The notes under the pieces are model-generated. The model was not told where the DNA came from and ran no database searches. It saw only the letters and a list, made by a program, of their open reading frames with translations. Both the position numbers and the translations under genes were made by a program. A stretch of 64,000 nucleotides of DNA from contig CAWKLQ010000001.1 in the NCBI GenBank assembly GCA_963850525.1, forward strand, positions 558,001-622,000, written 5' to 3'. Origin of the DNA: JAEMQF01 sp963850525. Its GTDB lineage: Bacteria > Pseudomonadota > Gammaproteobacteria > Burkholderiales > Burkholderiaceae_C. Of this stretch, positions 44,176 through 52,860 are shown in pieces. Numbering within the stretch: the first letter of the stretch is position 1; every line of letters begins with the position of its first letter.

Positions 44176-45273
44176 ATGGCGCGTGTCTGGGACTTGTTCT
44201 GCCGGGTGATCGACAACTTCGGCGACATCGGTGTCTGCTGGCGCCTCGCGTGCGACCTCGCGGAGCGAGGCGAGGCGGTTCGTTTGTGGACCGACGATCC
44301 GTCCGCGCTGCGCTGGATGGCACCGCAGGGTTGCAAGGGCGTGCAAGTGCTGCCCTGGTCGTCGGCGGAAACAGGATTCGATTGCGCTGACGTCGTGATC
44401 GAAGCCTTCGGCTGCGATCCGCCGCAGGCGGTTGTTCAGCGCATGGCAGGCCGCGCCAAACCGCCGCTGTGGATCAATCTCGAATACCTGTCGGCGCAGT
44501 CCTTTGCCGTGCAAAACCACGGGATGCGCTCGCCGCAATTGAGCGGCGCCGGCAAAGGGCTGAGCAAGTGCTTTTTCTATCCGGGCTTCGTTGCGGGCAC
44601 TGGCGGGCTGATCCGCGAGCGCGACTTACGCGACCGACAGCGCGCCTTCGACGCCGTCGCCTGGCGCGCCGCGCAAGGCATCGTCGCCCAGGCCGGCGAG
44701 CGCTGCGTGAGCCTGTTCTGTTATGCCGGCGCCGCGCTGCCCGAGTTGCTCGACGCGTTGGCGCGGCAACCCACGCTGTTGCTCGCAGCGCCAGGCGCCG
44801 CAACGGAGCAGTTGCGCGAGTTGCTCGGCCCGACGCTGCGCCGCGGGCCTTTGCGCGGCGTCGCCCTGCCCTGGCTCACCCAGCGCGACTTCGACCACCT
44901 TCTGTGGAGCTGCGACATCAATTTTGTGCGCGGCGAAGATTCATGGGTGCGCGCCCAATGGGCGGGCCAACCGTTCGTCTGGCAACCGTATGTGCAAAGC
45001 GACGGCGCGCACCACGCGAAACTTCACGCCTTCCTCGATCTTTACCTCGTGGGCGCGGATGCTTCGCTGGCGCGCGACGTACGCGCCCTGTGGGCCCGCT
45101 GGAACAGGCTGCCCGGTGCACAGAGCGCTGCACCGAATGCGCCCATCGCCTTGCCTGAATTTGACGCATGGCAAGACCATCAGCGGCGCTGGCTTGACGC
45201 GCTGAGCGCCCAGGCCGATTTGACGAGCCAGTTGATGACCCACGTGAGCAGCTTCGTGAACGACACGCGCTAA
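44176..45273 (+). CDS. earP: EF-P arginine rhamnosyltransferase EarP
   Basis: 365 residues, GT-B inverting glycosyltransferase (GT104). The N-terminal block IDNFGDIGVCWRLACDLAERG (split here, residues 11-31) includes the catalytic Asp of the DNFGDIG loop, and FVRGEDSWVRAQWAGQPFVWQ contains the Glu and Arg that bind dTDP-rhamnose. It attaches rhamnose to Arg32 of EF-P, whose gene starts 35 nt downstream. Start at 44176 follows family alignment; the longer frame to 44134 would overlap the -10 box. Divergent from uvrC. Confidence 0.93.
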   Translation: MARVWDLFCRVIDNFGDIGVCWRLACDLAERGEAVRLWTDDPSALRWMAPQGCKGVQVLPWSSAETGFDCADVVIEAFGCDPPQAVVQRMAGRAKPPLWINLEYLSAQSFAVQNHGMRSPQLSGAGKGLSKCFFYPGFVAGTGGLIRERDLRDRQRAFDAVAWRAAQGIVAQAGERCVSLFCYAGAALPELLDALARQPTLLLAAPGAATEQLRELLGPTLRRGPLRGVALPWLTQRDFDHLLWSCDINFVRGEDSWVRAQWAGQPFVWQPYVQSDGAHHAKLHAFLDLYLVGADASLARDVRALWARWNRLPGAQSAAPNAPIALPEFDAWQDHQRRWLDALSAQADLTSQLMTHVSSFVNDTR

Positions 45274-45308
45274 AATCGCGGGCTTTGCGTCAAGACTCGG
45301 AACACGCT

Positions 45309-45863
45309 ATGAAACTCGCTATGGAAATTCGCGCCGGCAACGTCATCATGCACGGCAAGGATCCGATGGTCGTCCTCAAGACCGAATACAGCCGGGGCGG
45401 CCGCAATTCGGCGACGGTGCGAATGAAGCTCAAGAGCCTAGTGGGCAACACCGGCACCGAAGTCGTCTTCAAGGCCGACGACAAGATGGACCAGGTCATT
45501 CTCGACAAGAAGGAGTGCACCTACTCCTACTTCGCCGATCCGATGTACGCCTTCATGGACGCCGAGTACAACCAGTTCGAGGTCGAAGCCGAGAACATGG
45601 GCGACGCGATTCAATACCTCGAAGACGCGATGCCCGTCGAAGTCGTGTTCTACGACGGCAAGGCGATTTCGGTCGAGTTGCCGACGAGCCTGGTGCGCGA
45701 AATCACCGACACCGAACCCGCCGTCAAGGGCGACACGTCGGGCAAGGTGCTGAAAAACGCCAAGCTCGCCACCGGCCTGGAGATTTCGGTACCGTTGTTC
45801 GTGCAAACCGGCGACCGCGTCGAAATCGACACGCGCACCCACGAGTACCGCAAGCGCGTCTGA
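45309..45863 (+). CDS. efp: Elongation factor P
   Basis: 184 residues, three beta-barrel domains. The modification loop is EYSRGGRNSATVRMK, with Arg at position 32 (counting from this start), the rhamnosylation site recognised by EarP, in place of the Lys of E. coli EF-P. It relieves stalling on polyproline stretches. Start at 45309 (MKLAMEIRAGN) follows the family; a TAAAAT box (45271-45276) upstream overlaps the earP stop and may give efp its own promoter. C-terminal domain IDTRTHEYRKRV normal. Confidence 0.97.
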   Translation: MKLAMEIRAGNVIMHGKDPMVVLKTEYSRGGRNSATVRMKLKSLVGNTGTEVVFKADDKMDQVILDKKECTYSYFADPMYAFMDAEYNQFEVEAENMGDAIQYLEDAMPVEVVFYDGKAISVELPTSLVREITDTEPAVKGDTSGKVLKNAKLATGLEISVPLFVQTGDRVEIDTRTHEYRKRV

Positions 45864-45890
45864 GCCGCGCGAAGGCTGTGCCGAGCAGCC

Positions 45891-47897
45891 ATGCGGTTCG
45901 AGCCCGTCGTCGCCGCACGCCTGGCTTGGGATGCCAACGGCGTGCCGTTTTCGCACGCATTTGAAGATGTCTACCACCCCGCTGCAGGCGCCGCCGGCCA
46001 GGCGCGCCACGTCTTTCTCGGCGGCAACCAGCTCCCGCAGCGCTGGCAAGGCAAAGACCGCTTCGTCGTCCTGGAGACGGGCTTCGGCCTGGGAAACAAC
46101 TTTCTCGCGACTTGGGCGGCCTGGCGCGACGATCCGCAGCGCTGCTCGCGCCTGCATTTCATCTCTATCGAAAAACACCCGCTGACTCGCGCTGACCTTG
46201 GCGCGGCGCATGCACATTCAGCGTGGCCCGAACTGGCCAAGGCGCTGTTGCAGGCGTGGCCGCCGCCGACGCCCGACTTGCACAGCCTGCGCTTTGACGA
46301 CGGCAAGGTCGAGCTGCTGCTCGCACTGGGCGACGTGCAACGCTGGCTGCCGCAACTGGTGGCCCACGTCGACGCGTTTTACCTCGACGGCTTTGCCCCG
46401 GCGCGCAACCCTGCCATGTGGGAGCCGCGGGTTTTCAAGGCGCTCGCGCGGCTCGCTGCGCCGCAGGCGACGCTGGCGACCTGGTCGGTGGCGAAAGTCG
46501 TGGGCGACGGCCTTCGCGCCGCCGGATTTCGTGCCGAACAGGCGCAGGGCTTTGGCGGCAAGCGCGAGATCACGGTCGCGCGCTTCGATCCGGTCTTCAC
46601 GCCGCGTCGCTCCCTGGCACGGCAAGCTGCAGTTGCGCCGGCGCGCAAGCATGCCGTCATCATCGGCGCAGGCCTTGCCGGCTGCGCCACGGCGTGGGCG
46701 CTCGCGCAACAGAGCTGGACGAGCTCGCTGCTGGAGCGCTGCGAGGCTGTTGCGCAAGAAGCTTCGGGCAATCCGGCGGGAGCGTTTCATGGCATCGTCA
46801 ATCCGCAAGACGGCGCTCACGCGCGGTTCAACCGCGCCGCTGCGCTGCACGCGCAAGGCGTGATTTCGCACGCCGTGCGAAGCGGAGGCGTGGCCGGGCA
46901 CTTGAACGGCTTGCTGCGCCTGGAGTCGCGCACTCCCGACATCGCTGCAATGCGCGCAACCCTGCAGGCGCAGGCGCTGCCGGAAGACTACGTGCGCGTG
47001 CTCGACGCAGCGCAAGCGTCGCAACTGAGCGGCGTGTTGCTGCAGCACCCCGCGTGGTTTTATCCGGGAGGCGGGTGTGTCGACCCAGTGGCACTGGCGC
47101 GTCACTTCCTCGAACTGAGCCGCAGCGCCTGTACGCTGTGCGCGGGCCGAGAAGTCGCAGCGATTCGGCGCCACGCCGACGTCTGGCAGCTCTTCGCTTC
47201 GTCCGGCGAGTTGCTCGAAGAAGCCCACACCGTGGTCTTGTGCAACGCCGCTGACGCGATGCGGCTGCTGGGACAACCCGACTGGCCGCTTCGGTCCCTG
47301 CGCGGTCAGGTCAGCATGCTGCCCGTTGCGGCGTGGCCTTCGGGCAGTGCCGCGCCGCGGATCGCAATCACGGGCGAAGGCTATGTGCTTCCGCAAGTCA
47401 ATGGACAAATCCTGTTCGGAGCGACTTCCTCGGATGCCGACGCCGACCCCTGTGCGCGCGAGTCCGATCACCGTTCCAACCTCGATCGCCTGGCGCGCCT
47501 GGTCCCGCCCGGCCAGGCGCTGCCTGTCGATGCACTTCAGGGTCGGGTGGGCTGGCGCTGCGCCAGCCTGGACCGGCTCCCCGTCATCGGCGCGGTGCCG
47601 CGCGACGACCCGCAGCGCCCTGCAAACGACGATCCGCCGCGCCGGGTTGCTCGCGAAGCGGGCCTGTTCGTCTTCATTGGTCTGGGCTCACGCGGCATCA
47701 CTTGGTCTGCGCTCGGTGCGCGACTGCTTGCCTCGTGGATCACCGGGGCGCCGGCGCCCGTGCCGGCCAGCCTCGTCGACGCCGTCGACCCGGCTCGGTT
47801 CGTCACGCGCCGGGCGCGCCGGCGCCATCAGGGCGCGGGTGTTCCGGGGCTCGGTGCCGAGTTGCCGCCCTGGGGATCCGCCGGCTCGTCGTCTTGA
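45891..47897 (+). CDS. mnmC: Bifunctional tRNA 5-methylaminomethyl-2-thiouridine synthase MnmC
   Basis: 668 residues. The N-terminal MnmC2 methyltransferase has FVVLETGFGLGNNFLATW and VDAFYLDGFAPARNPAMW; the C-terminal MnmC1 FAD domain starts at VIIGAGLAGCATAWALA (about residue 258) and continues with GNPAGAFHGIVNPQDG. It converts cmnm5 to nm5 (oxidase) and then to mnm5 (methylase) at wobble U34. Both domains appear intact. Its last 70 nt overlap, tail to tail, a Lys-rich small gene on the other strand. 27 nt after efp. Confidence 0.94.
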   Translation: MRFEPVVAARLAWDANGVPFSHAFEDVYHPAAGAAGQARHVFLGGNQLPQRWQGKDRFVVLETGFGLGNNFLATWAAWRDDPQRCSRLHFISIEKHPLTRADLGAAHAHSAWPELAKALLQAWPPPTPDLHSLRFDDGKVELLLALGDVQRWLPQLVAHVDAFYLDGFAPARNPAMWEPRVFKALARLAAPQATLATWSVAKVVGDGLRAAGFRAEQAQGFGGKREITVARFDPVFTPRRSLARQAAVAPARKHAVIIGAGLAGCATAWALAQQSWTSSLLERCEAVAQEASGNPAGAFHGIVNPQDGAHARFNRAAALHAQGVISHAVRSGGVAGHLNGLLRLESRTPDIAAMRATLQAQALPEDYVRVLDAAQASQLSGVLLQHPAWFYPGGGCVDPVALARHFLELSRSACTLCAGREVAAIRRHADVWQLFASSGELLEEAHTVVLCNAADAMRLLGQPDWPLRSLRGQVSMLPVAAWPSGSAAPRIAITGEGYVLPQVNGQILFGATSSDADADPCARESDHRSNLDRLARLVPPGQALPVDALQGRVGWRCASLDRLPVIGAVPRDDPQRPANDDPPRRVAREAGLFVFIGLGSRGITWSALGARLLASWITGAPAPVPASLVDAVDPARFVTRRARRRHQGAGVPGLGAELPPWGSAGSSS

Positions 47898-48004
47898 GGA
47901 GACCCGGCTTTGCGGCCAGCCTTGTCCTTGAGTTTTTCTTCTTTTTTCTTCTTCTTGGCCAATTCGCGCTGGCGCTTCTCGAAAGAATAGTTCGGTTTGG
48001 CCAT
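47828..48004 (-). CDS. Small Lys-rich conserved protein
   Basis: 58 residues starting MAKPNYSFEKRQRELAKKK, then a run of Lys and Glu, KDKAGRKAG and a Pro/Gly/Asp tail. AAGGA lies 7 nt upstream of the ATG. The N-terminal YSFEKRQRELAKKKK pattern is one I associate with a short protein of beta-proteobacteria, function unknown. The 3' end overlaps mnmC by 70 nt in opposite orientation. The Lys-rich helix suggests nucleic-acid or ribosome binding, which is a guess. Follows rpiA (89 nt) on the same strand. Confidence 0.68.
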   Translation of the reverse strand: MAKPNYSFEKRQRELAKKKKKEEKLKDKAGRKAGSPQDDEPADPQGGNSAPSPGTPAP

Positions 48005-48092
48005 GGGCCGTCCTTCCGGTGATTCTCTGGTGGATATTTGAATGCGTTCCCCCGAGGTTACGCGTTTTTTGCAGCCGCCTGAACCTGCGGGC

Positions 48093-48752
48093 CTAGAAAG
48101 TCATTGTCTTCACCCCGTCTGGCGTTCCCAGCAGGCACACATGCGCCCGGTTGCGTGCAAAGACTCCCACCGTCACGACGCCGGGCCACTGGTTCACTTC
48201 ACGCTCCAGGCCCGCCGGGTCGCTGATCGTCAGGCCATGCACATCGAGGATTTTGCAGCCGTTGTCGCTCAGCACGCCCTCGCGAATCACGGCCTTGCCC
48301 CCCAGTGCGGCAAAGGCCCGCGCCACCTGCGCTGTGGCCATCGGAATCACTTCGACGGGCAGGGGAAAGCGCCCCAAGGTGGACACGAGTTTCGATGCAT
48401 CGGCGATGCAGACGAAGCGGCGTGCGATGTCGGCAACGACTTTCTCGCGCGTCAGCGCGGCACCCCCGCCCTTGATCATGCAGCCTGAATGATCGATCTC
48501 GTCGGCGCCGTCGATGTAGACGGGCAGGCTCTGCACCTGATTGCTGTCGAACACCGGAATTCCCAAGGCGCGCAGGCGTGCGCTGCTTTTTTCGCTGCTC
48601 GACACCGCGCCGGCCACCGGCGGCTGCAGCGTCGCCAGCGCGTCGATGAAGCAGTTCACGGTCGAGCCCGTGCCCACGCCGACCACGCTGCCGGGGGCGA
48701 CGTAGTGCAGCGCCGCCTTGCCGACGAGGGCCTTGAGTTCATCCTGGGTCAT
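48093..48752 (-). CDS. rpiA: Ribose-5-phosphate isomerase A
   Basis: 219 residues. VVGVGTGSTVNCFIDAL (phosphate loop), VYIDGADEIDHSGCMIKGGGAALTREK, in which the Asp, Glu and Lys catalytic residues sit, and the C-terminal CLLGTPDGVKTMTF. It interconverts ribose 5-phosphate and ribulose 5-phosphate in the pentose phosphate pathway. Start at 48752 with GAGG about 9 nt upstream; a longer frame to 48890 is unlikely because it overlaps the pyrD promoter. Divergent from pyrD across 131 nt. Confidence 0.96.
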   Translation of the reverse strand: MTQDELKALVGKAALHYVAPGSVVGVGTGSTVNCFIDALATLQPPVAGAVSSSEKSSARLRALGIPVFDSNQVQSLPVYIDGADEIDHSGCMIKGGGAALTREKVVADIARRFVCIADASKLVSTLGRFPLPVEVIPMATAQVARAFAALGGKAVIREGVLSDNGCKILDVHGLTISDPAGLEREVNQWPGVVTVGVFARNRAHVCLLGTPDGVKTMTF

Positions 48753-48883
48753 GTGGCGCGCCTCGATGTGAACAGTCCGGCGGAGATTGTCGTTCGGGAC
48801 GGCGCCATCGCATCGCGCTTTTCCGAAGTCAGGTGCGCCCTGACCGTTTGCGACAATCGCGCAACTCTCGCTCCCGCTCCGAC

Positions 48884-49933
48884 ATGTCATTGATCCCCTA
48901 CGGCGTGGCGCGCCGATTCCTCTTCAAGATGGACGCCGAACACGCGCACGACGTGGTGCTCGCCGGCATCGCGCGCATCCAGCACACGCCGCTCGTGTGC
49001 GGCATTGCGCAAGCGCGAATCGAGGATCCGGTCACGCTGGCGGGGCTCACTTTCCCGAATCGCATCGGTCTGGCCGCGGGCCTGGACAAGAACGGCCGCT
49101 GCATCGACGGCTTGGGCGCGCTCGGCTTCGGCTTTGTCGAAGTCGGCACCGTCACGCCGCTGCCGCAAAGCGGCAACCCCAAGCCACGGCTGTTTCGCCT
49201 GCCCGAGGCCAACGCGTTGATCAACCGGCTCGGTTTCAACAACGACGGTCTGGCGGCCTTCATCGCCAACGTGCAACGCGCGAAATTCCGCGAGCGCGGC
49301 GGCATCCTCGGCCTGAACATCGGAAAGAACGCGAGCACGCCCATCGCCAGCGCGGTGGACGATTACCTCACGTGTCTCACCGGCGTCTACCCGCACGCGG
49401 ACTACGTGACGGTGAACATCTCGTCGCCCAACACCGCCAACTTGCGCGCGCTGCAAGACGATGAAGCGCTCGCCGGTTTGCTCGGTGCACTGCAGAAGCA
49501 GCGCGCAGAGTTGGCGCAAACGCATGGGCGCGAGGTGCCGCTTTTCGTGAAGATCGCTCCCGACCTGGGAGCGACGCAGGTCCAGCAGATCGCCAGCGCC
49601 TTGATCAAACACGGCATCGACGGCGTGATCGCGACGAACAGCACGACGTCGCGCGAAGGCGTCGCGCACTTGCCCAACGGGCGTGAAGCCGGCGGCTTGA
49701 GCGGGCCGCCCGTCATGCAACTGAGCAACCGCGTCATCGAATTGCTGCGTGCGATCCTCGGGCCGGCCTATCCCATCATCGGTGTGGGCGGCGTGATGAG
49801 CGGCGCTGACGCACTGGCCAAGCGGGCCGCAGGCGCGGACCTGGTGCAGATCTACACCGGCTTCATTTACCGCGGCCCCGAACTCGTGACGGAGGCGGCG
49901 CGAGCGCAGGCGCAGGCGCAGGCGCAGGCTTGA
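48884..49933 (+). CDS. pyrD: Dihydroorotate dehydrogenase (quinone), class 2
   Basis: 349 residues. The N-terminal amphipathic helix (YGVARRFLFKMDAEHAHD) marks the membrane-bound class 2 enzyme; FMN site AAGLDKNGRCIDGLGALGFGFVE, catalytic Ser in VNISSPNTANLR and Lys in FVKIAPDL. It passes dihydroorotate electrons to ubiquinone. The C-terminus ends in (Ala-Gln)4-Ala encoded by a GCGCAG repeat. The 3' 71 nt overlap, tail to tail, the Rieske pseudogene. GACAAT (48852-48857) is a candidate -10 with a 26-nt leader. Confidence 0.95.
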   Translation: MSLIPYGVARRFLFKMDAEHAHDVVLAGIARIQHTPLVCGIAQARIEDPVTLAGLTFPNRIGLAAGLDKNGRCIDGLGALGFGFVEVGTVTPLPQSGNPKPRLFRLPEANALINRLGFNNDGLAAFIANVQRAKFRERGGILGLNIGKNASTPIASAVDDYLTCLTGVYPHADYVTVNISSPNTANLRALQDDEALAGLLGALQKQRAELAQTHGREVPLFVKIAPDLGATQVQQIASALIKHGIDGVIATNSTTSREGVAHLPNGREAGGLSGPPVMQLSNRVIELLRAILGPAYPIIGVGGVMSGADALAKRAAGADLVQIYTGFIYRGPELVTEAARAQAQAQAQA

Positions 49934-50973
49934 GTCTGCGACGCGGCTTGGCCTCGGGTTTGGATTCTTTCTCCAGCTCGGCGCTGACCAGGCGCCGAAA
50001 GCGCAGCAACGCTGCGTCCATCGCCAGCGGCAGCATGCGCGCCCCGGGGCTGCGCAGAATCGATTCGGCCTGCGCGCTGATCATCGCGCGGTCCTCGTTG
50101 AACGCGGCGACCAGGCTGTCGTAAATCGACTGCACGATTTTTTCGTCGCCCGCGCCGGCGCGGTGCGATTGTTGGAAGAAGTAATGCGTCGTCGTCGCGG
50201 TTTCGGGCGTCAGCGTCTGGCAACTGTGGAGCTGCACGGCGTTGCGCATCTCGCCCGGTGCGTCGTCCACCGGTGCGCCGCCCGAGTGCATGAGCAGCGT
50301 TCCAGGCAGCACGAAGTCGTAGATGAACCAGCGGTTCAGCAGCGTGTCGAACTGGCGAAAGCGCTGGTAAAACGGCGGCGCGGGAACGTTGGGCACGCGC
50401 CGCGTCACGCGAATCCCGCGTGGGATGTCTTCGATCTCGGCGCGCGCCTGGGCAATCATCGGGCTGCCGCCCAGCGTCTTCTCGTGCACATAACTCAGGT
50501 GCGAGAAGTCGAGCAGGTTGTCGCAGATCAGTTGGTAGCCGGTGTCGTAGTGCAGGTAGCCGGGCTTGTTGCGCCAGTCGGGGTGGTCGTTCGAGAAGTT
50601 GTCGGGCAAGAGCAGCGCATCGGCCTTCGCCGCATCGCCCATCCAGACGAACACCCACTTGTTCTTCACGGTCACCGGGTAGGTCTTGACGCGCGCCGCG
50701 GCGGGCACTTGCGCCAGGCCGGGGACTTCGATGCACTGGCCGCTCGGACCGAACTTCAGGCCGTGGTAGCCGCAGCGCACGTTGTCGCCCTCTTTGCGGC
50801 CCAGCGACAGCGGGGCAAGGCGGTGGCAGCAGCGGTCTTCGAGCGCAGTCAGAAGCGCCGTTGGAGGTTCGGTAGACGAGGATGGGCTCGTCCAGCACGC
50901 GCCGGCTGAACAGGGTGTCGGCGCCGATTTCATGGTCCCACGCGATCACGTACCAGCAGTTGCGGATGAACAC
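49863..50973 (-). pseudogene. Rieske non-haem iron oxygenase (VanA-like), frameshifted
   Basis: A complete oxygenase alpha subunit is spread over two frames. The GTG at 50973 begins MFIRNCWYVIAWDHEIGAD..ILVYRTSNGA; near 50845-50858 (on + strand GTCAGAAGCGCC) the frame must shift by one extra base to continue LTALEDRCCHRLAPLSLG. The Rieske ligands are then C-x-H and CGYH, and the mononuclear iron site lies around DNLLDFSHLSYVHEK. Length about 365. The family demethylates vanillate or hydroxylates similar aromatic acids. Without a reductase gene nearby and with the shift, it is probably inactive, or the shift is a sequencing error. Confidence 0.78.
49904..49927. repeat. (GCGCAG)4 hexanucleotide repeat in overlapping gene ends
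   Basis: Four exact tandem copies. Read on + they encode (Ala-Gln)4 at the end of PyrD; on the other strand they encode the (Pro-Ala)4 tail of the Rieske protein. Any copy-number change stays in frame for both. Confidence 0.85.
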
Positions 50974-51001
50974 GACTGCGCTTCCGGGCCCGCTGCAGAA
51001 C

Positions 51002-51640
51002 TCAGTGCAGCGCGACGCCGGTTTTCGCAGCGAGTTCTTCGCGTGTCACGCCGGGCGCGACTTCGACGACCTTCAGACCGTGAGGCGTGATGTCCATGAC
51101 CGCCAGGTCGGTGATGATGCGGTCGACCACGCCCACGCCGGTGAGCGGCAAGTTGCAGCGCGGCAGGATTTTCAGGTCGATGCTGCCGTCCTTCTTCTTC
51201 GCCACATGCTCCATCAGCACGACGACGTTCTTCACGCCGCCCACCAGGTCCATCGCGCCGCCCATGCCCTTGACCATCTTGCCGGGGATCATCCAGTTCG
51301 CGAGGTCGCCCTTTTCGCTGACCTGCATCGCGCCGAGGATGCTCAAGTCGATCTTGCCGCCACGGATCATCGCGAAACTGTCGTGCGAGCCGAAGATGCT
51401 CGAACCGGGAATGGTCGTCACCGTCTGTTTGCCGGCGTTGATGAGATCGGCGTCGACCTGGTCTTCGGTGGGAAACGGGCCGATGCCGAGCATGCCGTTT
51501 TCGCTTTGCAGCCAGACTTCGATGTCCGGGCTGACGAAGTTGGCCACCAGCGTGGGCAGGCCGATGCCGAGGTTGACGTAGTAACCGTCTTTCAGCTCTA
51601 ACGCGGCGCGCGCCGCCATTTGGTCGTGGGTCCAGGCCAT
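51002..51640 (-). CDS. scoB: 3-oxoacid CoA-transferase, subunit B
   Basis: 212 residues. VNLGIGLPTLVANF and LQSENGMLGIGPFP, where the Glu of ENG is the thioester-forming catalytic residue. With subunit A it moves CoA from succinyl-CoA to acetoacetate (or 3-oxoadipate). The gene pair is scoA then scoB with a 30-nt gap. bdhA, phaR and this transferase together suggest use of 3-hydroxybutyrate. The Rieske pseudogene follows 28 nt downstream. Confidence 0.92.
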   Translation of the reverse strand: MAWTHDQMAARAALELKDGYYVNLGIGLPTLVANFVSPDIEVWLQSENGMLGIGPFPTEDQVDADLINAGKQTVTTIPGSSIFGSHDSFAMIRGGKIDLSILGAMQVSEKGDLANWMIPGKMVKGMGGAMDLVGGVKNVVVLMEHVAKKKDGSIDLKILPRCNLPLTGVGVVDRIITDLAVMDITPHGLKVVEVAPGVTREELAAKTGVALH

Positions 51641-51670
51641 GGTGGGTTCCTTGTGTTGCGGTGCGGAGGT

Positions 51671-52372
51671 TCAGACCGCCGCGCTGACGGTGCGTTTTTC
51701 GATGCGCTTTTCCGGCGTCGCATTGACGACGATGCGATGCGCGTAAATTCCGGGCAGGTGCACCGAGTCCGGGTCGAAGCTGCCGGTGGGGTGAATCTCC
51801 TCAACCTCCACCACCGTGATCTTGCCGGCCATCGCCACCGCGGGATTGAAGTTGCGCGCGGTGCGGCGAAAGATCAGGTTGCCCGACTGGTCGGCTTTCC
51901 ACGCTTTCACCAGCGACACCTCGGGAATCAGGGCGCGCTCCATCACGTACTGGTGGCCGTCGAACTCGCGCAATTCCTTGCCTTCGGCGACCAGCGTTCC
52001 CACGCCGGTGCGCGTGAAAAACGCTGGAATTCCGGCGCCGCCGGCACGCAGCTTTTCGGCGAGCGTGCCCTGCGGCGTGAATTCGAGTTCCAGTTCCCCC
52101 GCGAGGTACTGGCGCTCGAACTCCCTGTTTTCGCCGACGTAGCTGGAGATCATTTTCTTGATCTGGTGCGTCTCGAGCAACAGGCCCAGGCCAAAGCCGT
52201 CGACACCCGCGTTGTTCGAAATCACGGTCAGGTTCTTCACGCCGGTGTCGCGCAACGCGGCGATCAAGGCCTCCGGAATGCCGCACAGGCCGAAGCCGCC
52301 CACCGCGAGCAGTTGTCCGTCTCGCACGATGCCCTTGAGCGCGGCGGCGGCGCTGGGGTAGAGTTTTTTCAT
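51671..52372 (-). CDS. scoA: 3-oxoacid CoA-transferase, subunit A
   Basis: 233 residues. AVGGFGLCGIPEALIAAL (about residues 23-40) and NNAGVDGFGLG are the CoA-binding blocks, and GNLIFRRTARNFNPAVAMA is the C-terminal signature. The sequence matches SCOT subunit A better than PcaI by its length and the lack of the oxoadipate-type neighbours. GGAG lies 8 nt before the ATG at 52372. Substrate preference (acetoacetate or 3-oxoadipate) cannot be settled from sequence alone. Overlap with scoB: none, 30 nt gap. Confidence 0.92.
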   Translation of the reverse strand: MKKLYPSAAAALKGIVRDGQLLAVGGFGLCGIPEALIAALRDTGVKNLTVISNNAGVDGFGLGLLLETHQIKKMISSYVGENREFERQYLAGELELEFTPQGTLAEKLRAGGAGIPAFFTRTGVGTLVAEGKELREFDGHQYVMERALIPEVSLVKAWKADQSGNLIFRRTARNFNPAVAMAGKITVVEVEEIHPTGSFDPDSVHLPGIYAHRIVVNATPEKRIEKRTVSAAV

Positions 52373-52435
52373 CTTCGTTTCTCCGGTTCGAATTTGAGTC
52401 CGCGGTGCCTGGGCCACGCCGTTGCGGGGCATTGT

Positions 52436-52858
52436 CTACGACTCCAGGTGCGCGCGCATCCAGGGCGGAATAGGCTTGGACTTCTGCGCTTTGAAGTCGA
52501 CCCAGACCGCGGTCGCACCGCCCGTGGCGTAGACGACGCCCGGCGCATCGGTGCGCTCGAGCGTGATGAAGGTGTCGAAGCTGCTGCGCCCGGGGTTGGC
52601 AACAAAATGGCGCGCCAGCACCTCGCCCGGGTATTCGAGCTGCTGGATGAAGTTGCAGAACGCGTTCACGATCAGCGCGCCCTCGCCCGCCGTGTCCAGG
52701 CGCCCGCACACCTTGCTCAGCCACTCCAGGCGGATGGTCTCGAAGTAGCGAAAGTAGATCGTGTTGTTCACATGGCCCATCGCGTCCATGTCGCCCCAGC
52801 GGATGGGGATGGTCATCGCCAGCGTGAGCTTCTTCTTTTCTGGAATCTCGAAGCGCAT
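52436..52858 (-). CDS. Acyl-CoA thioesterase, hotdog fold (4HBT)
   Basis: 140 residues. IPIRWGDMDAMGHVNNTIYFRYFETIRLEW, given here in pieces, contains the catalytic Asp (DMDAMGHVNN) of the 4-hydroxybenzoyl-CoA thioesterase/FadM family. It hydrolyses acyl-CoA thioesters. Located 63 nt upstream of scoA and 2 nt after yceH. Probably linked to the CoA-transferase by metabolism, or to the envelope operon by transcription only. Start at 52858 (MRFEIPEKKK) follows family length. Confidence 0.87.
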   Translation of the reverse strand: MRFEIPEKKKLTLAMTIPIRWGDMDAMGHVNNTIYFRYFETIRLEWLSKVCGRLDTAGEGALIVNAFCNFIQQLEYPGEVLARHFVANPGRSSFDTFITLERTDAPGVVYATGGATAVWVDFKAQKSKPIPPWMRAHLES

Positions 52859-52860
52859 TG

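Noticed and set aside
49904..49927. Tandem repeat considered as a CRISPR-like array
   Set aside because: Units are 6 nt with no spacers, inside coding sequence.
50845..50858. Programmed ribosomal frameshift in the Rieske gene
   Set aside because: No slippery heptamer or downstream structure is evident, and the family is not known for it; mutation or sequencing error is simpler.
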